A stretch of 8,549 nt of DNA. Source: Acetobacteraceae bacterium (GTDB lineage Bacteria > Pseudomonadota > Alphaproteobacteria > Acetobacterales > Acetobacteraceae). A model generated the notes under the pieces. That model saw only the letters and a program-made list of their open reading frames with translations, was not told the origin of the DNA and searched no databases. The DNA is taken from contig JANXRT010000210.1 in assembly GCA_025356735.1 (NCBI GenBank), positions 1 to 8,549 of the forward strand, given 5' to 3'. Within the stretch, counting starts at the first letter, position 1, and each line of letters begins with the position of its first letter. Positions 1 through 5,689 of the stretch are shown piece after piece. The position numbers were made by a program, and so were the translations under genes.

Positions 1-134
1 TCTTCAAATCCTACGACGATATCCTGGACCACTGCTGCTACGCTTGGAACCGCCTCGCCAATCAACCCTGGCGGATCATGTCGCTCGGATTGCGCCACTG
101 GGCGCATGGGTTCTGATCAACAAGTCTTGGTATA
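1..134 (+). mobile_element. Right end of an IS630-family insertion sequence (partial)
   Basis: The window opens inside an IS630/Tc1-like transposase reading frame that stops at 114-116. About 15-20 bases further on comes ttggtataagg (127-137), which resembles the terminal inverted repeat plus TA target dinucleotide typical of this family. The exact outer boundary cannot be fixed, because the other end and its matching inverted repeat lie outside the window; 134 is approximate. The element ends only about 35 bp before the start of the next gene. Confidence 0.6.
3..116 (+). CDS. IS630-family transposase, C-terminal fragment (cut by window edge)
   Basis: The visible 37 codons end in a tail with the residues NRLANQPWRIMSLGLRHW followed by AHGF and a TGA stop. 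This tryptophan-rich C-terminus, W-N-x-x-x-x-Q-P-W-R-I-x-S, is characteristic of IS630/Tc1-mariner DDE transposases carried by many alphaproteobacteria. These enzymes catalyse cut-and-paste transposition into TA dinucleotides. The catalytic DDE core lies upstream of the window, so whether the element is active cannot be judged. Frame and stop are read directly; the family assignment rests on recognising the tail. Confidence 0.7.
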   Translation, partial: FKSYDDILDHCCYAWNRLANQPWRIMSLGLRHWAHGF

Positions 135-155
135 AGGCGCCACTCCAGAAACGGC

Positions 156-162
156 AGGGAGG
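156..162 (+). promoter_or_regulatory. Ribosome binding site for the 128-aa gene
   Basis: AGGGAGG lies six bases before the ATG at 169. It is a near-consensus Shine-Dalgarno and fixes this start. It lies outside the IS630 end, so translation of the downstream gene does not depend on the element, although transcription might. Confidence 0.6.
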
Positions 163-168
163 CGGGTC

Positions 169-555
169 ATGAGCACCAGTCGGATTTGGATCGGCGGTGC
201 CGACAACAACGCGGGCAATCCACAGAACTGGTCGCCAACCGGAGCACCGCAGCCTGGCGATACCCTGGTGCTTCTCGATAACGGGCCGTTTCATGCCTTC
301 ACCCTGCACATCCGGGGCAACGATCTGGCCGGAAACACCTTGACCATCGGCCAAACCCGGGATTCCGGACCGGCGTTTACGCTTAATCTGTCGGACCACG
401 CGCATGCGACGGTCCGGGCGGGCATCCTGTCCCAGGTCAAGACCAAGATAAACGTCGCGGGAACCGACACGCTGGACTTCAGCAACGTGCCGCCGCCAGG
501 GTTCGACCCAGCCGGCGGGGGTAATTTCCAGGTCAACCTGGCGCCTCGGCGGTGA
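169..555 (+). CDS. Short beta-repeat-like protein of unknown function
   Basis: This is a 128-aa product with no membrane segment or clear signal peptide. The N-terminus has the pattern W-I-G-G-x-D-N-N-A-G-N-P-x-N-W-S (residues 7-22) followed by P-x-P-G-D-T (28-32). That pattern resembles the opening turn of autotransporter or pectate-lyase-like beta-helix passengers, in which W-x-x-G and N-W precede a GDT step. The rest is rich in T, N, D and G (for example HIRGNDLAGNTLTI), as expected of a beta-solenoid, but far too short for a full passenger, and no autotransporter barrel follows. A good Shine-Dalgarno supports the start. Its stop overlaps the next start by one base (TGATG), suggesting translational coupling to the DinB gene. 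It may be a truncated remnant of a longer adhesin-like protein or a genuinely small family. Function unknown. Confidence 0.6.
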   Translation: MSTSRIWIGGADNNAGNPQNWSPTGAPQPGDTLVLLDNGPFHAFTLHIRGNDLAGNTLTIGQTRDSGPAFTLNLSDHAHATVRAGILSQVKTKINVAGTDTLDFSNVPPPGFDPAGGGNFQVNLAPRR

Positions 556-977
556 TGATGGATGTCGCAATTCCCTACCGTGCCATGGCGCACAACAACG
601 CCTGGGCGAACCACCGCCTGCTCGCCGCCTGCGCGCGGCTGGCGCCAAACGAGTTCGCCGCCAAGCGAACCGGGTTCTTTCCCAGCCTACGCGCCACGCT
701 CAACCATATCCTGGTTATCGACCGCTTCTATGTGGACGCCATGGAGGGCAGCACGCTGGGGCCGGCAGCCTGGACGGACCGGTTGCTGCTGCACCTGTTC
801 CAGCATCAGGTCCATCATCGCGGCCAGGCTCACGCCATGCTGAGTGGAACCTCGGTGCGTCCACCACAGCTCGACGAATTCTTCTCGGTGGATGAAGCAC
901 CTTTGCGTGCCGCCGAGTTCGCGGCGCTGGGCTGGACCGAGGCCGCGATCTGGAATGGCTCTGGCGGCGACGATTGA
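555..977 (+). CDS. DinB-family protein with probable internal deletion
   Basis: The 140-aa product has the DinB four-helix-bundle signature. An N-terminal helix carries H-N-N-A-W-A-N-x-R-L (residues 13-22). Next is T-L-N-H-I-L (48-53) with the first metal-ligand His51, then F-Q-H-Q-V-H-H-R-G-Q (82-91) with His84 and His88 in H-x-x-x-H spacing. So the metal triad is complete. Family members are usually about 165-190 aa; here the segment between F-Y-V-D-A-M-E-G (58-65) and L-L-L-H-L-F-Q-H (77-84) is only some 11 residues long where homologues have roughly 60. I infer an in-frame loss of about 50 residues, which would remove most of one core helix. GTG at 552 and ATG at 558 are alternative starts; ATG 555 overlaps the preceding stop. 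DinB proteins are metal-dependent enzymes or thiol-transferase-like proteins of often unknown substrate. The family is clear; function in this shortened form is doubtful. Confidence 0.75.
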   Translation: MMDVAIPYRAMAHNNAWANHRLLAACARLAPNEFAAKRTGFFPSLRATLNHILVIDRFYVDAMEGSTLGPAAWTDRLLLHLFQHQVHHRGQAHAMLSGTSVRPPQLDEFFSVDEAPLRAAEFAALGWTEAAIWNGSGGDD

Positions 978-994
978 GCGCCAGCGGTAGTGTG

Positions 995-2499
995 TCAGGT
1001 CAGGCGCTGGAACCCATCCTCGCTCCAGCCCTCGCTGCCAGCGCCATGGCGGGTGAAAAAAGCCCTCCAGGATCGTAGCGCGCCTTCGCCGCCGGCAGCC
1101 GTGGGTAGTTTGCGCCCCAATAGGCGCGCTGCCAGTTCGGTTGGAAATAACTGCTCTCCGCCACATAGGCGCCGCTCTCCGGCGCCACCTTGCGGAGTTC
1201 GGTCATTGCCAACCCGATGCGCGCGGTGTCGCGCCGAGCCGCTTCCACGTTCGGCTCGTGGCCCAGTAGGTCAGCGAACGCCTGCGGCCCCTCGCTGGCG
1301 ACGATGGGGAGCATGAAGGCCTCGGTCACCACCGGGTTGGTCGGCGTGTCCTGCACCGCCGCGATCACCTCGGCGGACGCACCGGCAAGGCCCTTCTGGA
1401 AATGCATCTCCGCGGTCCAATCCGAGGCCGCCTGCATCTTGTCGAGGCCCTGGAAGTTCATCCCGATCTGCAGCCGGTTGCGTGGCATCGCCCGCACGAG
1501 CTCACCCCGTGCGGATTGCATAAACCCGACGCGTAGAAGGTGACGAAACGGCCGAGCAGCCGGCGATAGGCATCGTCGGATCTGGCGTGGATCGTGGTCG
1601 AGACCGCGCCGAAGCTTGGCGGCAGTTCCCACGTGCGCAGTGTCAGGCGCGTGACCACGCCAAAGCTGCCGCCACCGCCGCCTTTCAATGCCCAAACAGG
1701 TCGGGCTCGCGGCACGTATTGGCAACCCTTACGGCCCCATCCGCGGTGACGACCTCCGCTTCCAGCAGCGAGGCACCCGCCGTGCCGAACGCTTTGGAAT
1801 GGGTACCAAAGCCGCCGCCCTGGACTAGCCCGGCTACGCCCACTGTGCCGCATCCGCCACCCTGGACATAGCGACCGGTGTCGGATGTCACCGCCTGATA
1901 GACCGCCATCCAGGTCGCGCCCGCCCCGACCGTGACGGCTGGCACCGGCGCCATCCGTGCCTCGCAGCCCTCTGCGACAAAGGCGTCGTGGGTCGTGATC
2001 TCGTTTATCGCGCGGGTCCAGATCAACAGCCAATCCGCGGAGTTGGAGGTGCCGAGATACGAGTGCCCATCGCCCTCGATGACCAGGCGCAGGTTCTTTT
2101 CGCGGGCAAAATTCACCGCGGCGACGACCTGGCCGGTCGCGCGCGCCGCTACAGCATAGGCGCTGGGCTGCGCCGTTCAGGTATCGACCCAGCCGCAGGT
2201 TTGCGTCAGCGCTGGGTCACCGCCGATGAAGTAGGGGTTCTTGAGATCATGAAAAGGTCGCGGCAGGCCTCGCCCTTGGGTGCGGTCCGGCAGGCGGCGA
2301 GAGGCGACCGCATCGCAATGAGATTGCCTGCCACGGCTTGCCGCAAGCTTTCCCATTCGGACGCGCCGGGCCATTGAGGATCACTGGGACGGACGCGGGG
2401 CACCAAGCCGGCAGGGCCGGCGGCCACCCGTCCGGAGATGTCCAACAAGGGCAACATGGGAAGCGCCGCCATGCCCCGGAGCCGTTGCCGTCGCTGCAT
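995..2499 (-). pseudogene. Tat-exported FAD-binding oxidoreductase (berberine-bridge type), degraded
   Basis: Translating piecewise gives one protein of about 502 aa. It starts at ATG 2497-2499 with a twin-Arg, hydrophobic N-terminus (M-Q-R-R-Q-R-L-R-G-M-A-A-L). Next comes a PCMH-type FAD domain with G-D-G-H-S-Y (His codon 2063-2065) and G-G-G-C-G-T-V-G-V-A-G (Cys codon 1850-1852). These are the two attachment residues of bicovalent flavinylated enzymes. The C-terminal BBE motif is N-W-Q-R-A-Y-W-G-A-N-Y-P-R. The frame is broken four times, always by loss of one base: in the A run 2252-2255, the A run 1694-1696, between 1508 and 1509, and in the A run 1056-1061. After the last, the true family ending (H-G-A-G-S-E-G-W-S) is read to the TGA at 995-997. 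A TGA at 2177-2179 replaces an expected Trp. Around 1420-1440 the sequence jumps from Q-G-L-D-K-M to M-H-F-Q-K-G-L-A-G, where homologues carry about 100 more residues. It is not expected to make active enzyme, unless the small indels are sequencing errors. Confidence 0.9.
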
Positions 2500-2505
2500 T
2501 GCAGT

Positions 2506-2512
2506 TTCCTCC
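2506..2512 (-). promoter_or_regulatory. Ribosome binding site of the FAD oxidoreductase pseudogene
   Basis: On the minus strand GGAGGAA stands six bases before the ATG at 2499. It is a strong Shine-Dalgarno that has outlived the coding sequence. It decides the start in favour of the twin-arginine leader over the longer open frame that begins at 2576 in another frame. Confidence 0.6.
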
Positions 2513-2597
2513 CCCAGGGTATTTCAGCATCATCGTAAGGGATCTTTAGACAAGATTCTTCAGACACTTGTGGCACCGATCGGCATTGGAAGCCCTC

Positions 2598-2627
2598 GCC
2601 AATTCACATCCTGCCAATTCACATCCT
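2598..2627. repeat. Perfect 15-bp tandem duplication
   Basis: The 15-mer gccaattcacatcct occurs twice head to tail (2598-2612 and 2613-2627) without mismatch. It lies in the 212-bp non-coding gap between the FAD pseudogene start and the small gene at 2712-2948. It looks like a slippage duplication; a paired binding site is possible but nothing else supports it. Confidence 0.85.
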
Positions 2628-2711
2628 GTGCTTACCTCCGTGTCGGCGCGACCCAATGAAGCGAGCCGCGACAAACCCGGCGCAGTTCAGACCCACCGAG
2701 ACGCCATCCAA

Positions 2712-2948
2712 CTATCCAGGTGGTTTTTGAAGCCATCGGATCGGCAGACCTAAAGCTTCGGCTTGGGTTTCCACCCAGTCACGCGCCTCCTCCTGCGAGG
2801 CGCAGGCCTGCGTTGCCGGCAAGCGTCCAACAGCCTTTCCACCATTGGGCGCCACGGCACCTTCGCCAACGAAAGCCGCCATGAACAAATCCATGTTGGT
2901 CGTCTCGATCCAGGCAAGCAGACTCCCGCTGGGCGACGTGACAGGCAT
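2712..2948 (-). CDS. Small protein of unknown function (78 aa)
   Basis: I do not recognise this family. The sequence looks like a real soluble protein: M-P-V-T-S-P-S-G-S-L-L-A-W-I-E-T-T-N-M-D at the start, a Gly/Ala-rich centre (E-G-A-V-A-P-N-G-G-K), then a probable amphipathic helix Q-E-E-A-R-D-W-V-E-T-Q-A-E-A-L-G and the end P-I-R-W-L-Q-K-P-P-G. There is no signal peptide or membrane segment. AGAGGG lies about seven bases before the ATG (2946-2948), a reasonable ribosome binding site. It is oriented like, and upstream of, the FAD oxidoreductase remnant (212-bp gap), so the two could once have shared a transcript. Balanced composition and absence of lesions argue that it is coding, but no motif gives a function. 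Confidence 0.5.
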   Translation of the reverse strand: MPVTSPSGSLLAWIETTNMDLFMAAFVGEGAVAPNGGKAVGRLPATQACASQEEARDWVETQAEALGLPIRWLQKPPG

Positions 2949-3173
2949 TTTGTGACCCTCTTGGCAAATGGAGCTGTCGTGATCCCGTCGGGCTACGGAA
3001 TGACAAGCTGCCTGCCCGTTCTGCCTCGTTCGTCAACAGCTTCGGCATCCCGAACGTTCCGATCCCGTGCAAAGGCCAGGATCGATCAGCATCGGCACAG
3101 TGGCGGGCAGCACTCTGGCCGGCCGTCATGGACATTTAACGGATCCTACGCAGCCGGTCGTTCGTAATCGGTC
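2949..3173. other. Intergenic stretch, no supported feature
   Basis: This 225-bp region separates the divergent small gene (minus) and the HAD-ATPase gene (plus). Open frames crossing it have unconvincing composition. A TTGACG hexamer on the minus strand (3031-3036) resembles a -35 box, but no acceptable -10 follows at 16-18 bp, so no promoter is called. No Shine-Dalgarno precedes the ATG at 3174. Confidence 0.4.
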
Positions 3174-4884
3174 ATGCACTACCTTGCCCTGGCGACCGAC
3201 TATGACGGCACCATCGCCCATGACGGCATTGTCGACGAGACGACGATCGCCGCGCTGGAGCGGCTGCGCGCCGGTGCGCGCCGGCTGATCCTGGTGACAG
3301 GCCGGGAATTGCCGGATCTTCGCCGGGCGATGCCGCGGCTCGATCTGTTCGACCTGGTGGTGGCCGAGAACGGCGCTTTGCTCTACGACCCGGCCAACCA
3401 CGAGGAGCGGCCGTTGGCGGAGCCGCCGCCGACACGCTTCGCCGAGCGCCTGCGCGAACTGGGTGTCGAGCCGCTGTCGATCGGGAAGGTCATCGTCGCC
3501 TCGTGGGAGCCGAACGAGGGCAAGGTGCTGGCGGCGATCCGCGACCTCGAGCTCGAACTGCAGATCACCTTCAACAAGGGCGCCGTCATGGTGCTGCCCG
3601 GCGGCGTCAACAAGGCGACCGGCTTGCGGGCCGCGCTGGACCGTCTTGAGATTTCCCCGCTCAACTGCGTGGGTGTCGGCGACGCTGAAAACGACCTGGC
3701 GTTCCTCGATCTATGCGGCTTGCCGGTTGCCGTCGCCAACGCTTTGCCAACCGTCAAAGAACGCGCGGCGCTGGTGACCGCAGGGGTTCGCGGCGCAGGG
3801 GTCGCGGAACTGGTGGACCGCCTGCTGGCAACCGACCTGGCGGAACTCGACGTCGCCGCCGGGCAGGACGGCGCGCGCGGACGCGTGGCGCTGGACGAGG
3901 CCGGCAAGCCGGTGCTCTTTGCGCCGCAGCGCACCAGCCTGCTGCTGACCGGCCGGTCAGGCGGCGGCAAGAGCACGCTGACCTTGGGGCTGCTGGAGCG
4001 GATCGCCGCAGCCGGCTTCCAGTGGTGCGTGCTCGACCCGGAAGGCGACTATGAGGGCATCGACGGCGCGGTGACCGAGGGCTCGGCCGAAACCGCACCG
4101 GAACCCGCGCAATTGCTCGACCTTCTGCGCAAGACCGGCAACGGCGTGGTCGCCAACCTGCTGGCCGTGCCGCTCGCCGATCGGCCGGCCTTCCTGGCCC
4201 GTCTGCTGCCGCAGCTGCTGGCGCTGCGTGCCACCGTCGGGCGGCCGCACGTGGTGATCGTGGACGAGGCGCACCACATGCTGCCGCGCGACTGGGATCC
4301 GGGCGGTGCCGCGGTGCCCGCCGACCTCGAAGGCTTCCTGTTCGTGACCACGCATCCCGATCAGCTCTCGCGCCGGGTGCTTGATTGCGTCGACCAGTTG
4401 CTCGTGGTCGGCCGGGAAGCGGGCAATGCCGTGCGGGCCTTCTGCCAGGCGCGCGACCTACCGCCGCCCGAGACCGTAGCGGAGGTGGCTGTTGGGTCAG
4501 TCCTGGTGCTGGACCCGATGCAGGGTCAGGTGCGTGAGTTGCGCAGCATTCCGGGCATTGGCGATCGTCGCCGGCATCGGCGCAAGTATGCCGAAGGCAA
4601 GCTCGGCAAGGACACCAGCTTCTACTTCCGCGGCCCCGATGGGAAGCTGAACCTGCGGGCGCACAACCTCCATCCTGTTCGTCGATCTCGGCGACGGCGT
4701 GGACGAAATCACCTGGGAGTGGCACTGCCAGCAGGGCGATTACTCCAGGTGGCTGTGCGACTGCGTCAAGGATGCCGACCTCGCGGGCGAAATCGCCGCG
4801 ATCGAGCAGGGGAACGCGGAACCGGCGGAGGCTCGTCGGCAGGTCCGCGCTGCGGTGGAACAGCGCTACACCGCGCCTGGCTAA
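3174..4884 (+). pseudogene. HAD-family phosphatase fused to HerA/DUF87-type ATPase, one frameshift
   Basis: The N-terminal domain (about 1-220) is a HAD hydrolase of the Cof/IIB-like type. It has motif I D-Y-D-G-T (9-13, nucleophile Asp9, acid/base Asp11), motif II T-G-R (42-44), motif III Lys147 and motif IV G-D-A-E-N-D (169-174). This predicts Mg-dependent phosphomonoester hydrolysis, for example of a sugar phosphate or phosphoglycolate. From about 240 a P-loop NTPase of the HerA/DUF87 type follows: Walker A G-R-S-G-G-G-K-S-T (260-268), Walker B V-V-I-V-D-E-A-H-H (360-368) and F-V-T-T-H-P-D-Q-L-S as a probable sensor segment. The expected tail begins A-H-N-L-I-L-F-V-D-L, but one extra C near 4668-4671 shifts the frame; the tail (D-E-I-T-W-E-W-H ... 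R-Y-T-A-P-G) resumes at 4672 and stops at 4882-4884. Restored length is about 569 aa. Read unshifted, the frame runs on into Arg-rich nonsense to 5111. Both catalytic domains lie before the lesion, so a mis-tailed protein could retain activity. The start has no clear Shine-Dalgarno. Confidence 0.8.
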
Positions 4885-4890
4885 AGCCAT

Positions 4891-5548
4891 CTACCGCTGT
4901 TGCGGCATCATTGGTTCGAGCCGGGTTTCGGGGGACGTCCTGGAAGGCTCCGCGCCGGCTAGGAAGATCATGCCGTGGCTGTGATCGAGGCCGGGGATGG
5001 GAGCGGTTTGCGCGCCGGTCTGCAGGTCAACCTGGAGTATCTCGGTGCCGGTGGCGCCGTCGAGCAGCACGTTCTCGACTACCAAACTGCCCTGCGGCAT
5101 GTTGCCGTTGATCAGGCGCTGCAGCACCGGATCACCCGGTGTCGCTGGATTGGTGCAGCTGAGATAGACCTAGCCGCCGGTGAACGCCACGTCGTCATAG
5201 CCGCTGGTCGCGCTGCTCACCGCATAGTCGAGCGCCAGACCCACGCTGTTGGCCTCGGGATCGATCAGCCGCAGGCTGGAGTTGCCATCCTGGTTGACCA
5301 GCGCCCAGACCTGGCCGGTGGAAGGGGTTGACCTTCAGGCCGTCCACCGAGCCGTCGATGCTATAATTGTGCTGGATCGTGCCGGCGAGGTTGTGCTGAA
5401 CGAGGGTGCTCGATCCGGAACCGCCCGTCGATGACGCACCATTGCCAAATTCCGCCCAGAGCGAACCATTGCCCAGCGTCAGCGAGTCAAGGCCGGAGGT
5501 ACTCGCGGTGCCTGTCGCGAACACGGAGGCTTGGTCGATGTTGGCCAT
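4891..5548 (-). pseudogene. Propeller-like Gly/Ser-rich protein, frameshifted, interrupted and shortened
   Basis: The ATG at 5546-5548 has AGGGGA (5556-5561) seven bases upstream. The product opens M-A-N-I-D-Q-A-S-V-F-A-T-G and continues with repeat-like steps such as G-S-V-D-G-L-K-V-N-P, T-G-Q-V-W-A-L-V-N-Q-D-G-N and L-R-L-I-D-P-E-A. These resemble blades of SMP-30/NHL-like beta-propellers. An extra base in 5321-5323 (CCC-TTCC instead of CCC-TCC on the minus strand) breaks the frame after K-V-N-P. Reading resumes in frame and meets TAG at 5170-5172 where a Lys or Gln codon is expected, giving 125 codons before the stop. The frame then continues to 4891 (A-T-P-G-D-P-V-L-Q, A-T-G-T-E-I-L-Q) with an atypical Arg/Pro/Met end, total about 218 codons. 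That is shorter than expected for a complete propeller, so I suspect 3' loss. It ends six bases from the convergent HAD-ATPase stop. The family has no name I am sure of. Confidence 0.7.
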
Positions 5549-5689
5549 GGAACTATCCCCTGAAATCGGAGCGATCCACGACCAAGTGATCAGGTCCGTC
5601 CCGATTCATGGTTTCTTCACTTAATATATACTTCGCCGTACGTCAGGCTTTTCGTCATCCAGCAATCATGACCCCCATGGAGATGAAAG
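5549..5689. promoter_or_regulatory. Divergent intergenic region with AT-rich core
   Basis: This 141-bp gap separates the minus-strand propeller pseudogene from the plus-strand phosphatase. At 5620-5631 it holds cttaatatatac, a marked AT island in GC-rich surroundings, giving possible -10 hexamers in both directions (TAATAT plus, TATATT minus). I find no convincing -35 at 16-18 bp on either strand, so it is only a candidate promoter area. The phosphatase ATG at 5690 is preceded by GGAG (5679-5682) at seven-base spacing. Confidence 0.35.

Noticed and set aside
687..1166. 159-codon minus-strand frame opposite DinB and the end of the FAD gene
   Set aside because: It is a shadow of DinB; its upstream part is an out-of-frame reading of the FAD gene's C-terminal region.
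2247..2576. Longer N-terminal frame starting at 2576 for the FAD protein
   Set aside because: It is in a different frame from the family sequence; the ATG at 2499 has a strong ribosome binding site and a twin-arginine leader.
2598..2627. CRISPR-like repeat
   Set aside because: Only two copies, directly adjacent with no spacer; a simple tandem duplication.
2779..3135. 118-codon minus-strand frame across the gap before the HAD-ATPase
   Set aside because: It overlaps the better-supported small gene at 2712-2948 in another frame, and lacks motifs and balanced composition.
4660..4680. Programmed +1 frameshift in the HAD-ATPase
   Set aside because: No recognisable slippery or stop-driven shift site; neighbouring genes carry comparable one-base lesions, so mutation or sequencing error is simpler.
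3754..4890. 378-codon minus-strand open frame opposite the HAD-ATPase
   Set aside because: Arg/Ala/Pro-rich shadow; the plus strand carries complete HAD and Walker motifs over the same bases.
4672..5111. Uninterrupted extension of the HAD-ATPase frame to a stop at 5111
   Set aside because: After 4671 this frame is Arg-rich and unlike a protein, and it overlaps the opposite-strand propeller gene; the sensible tail is in the next frame.
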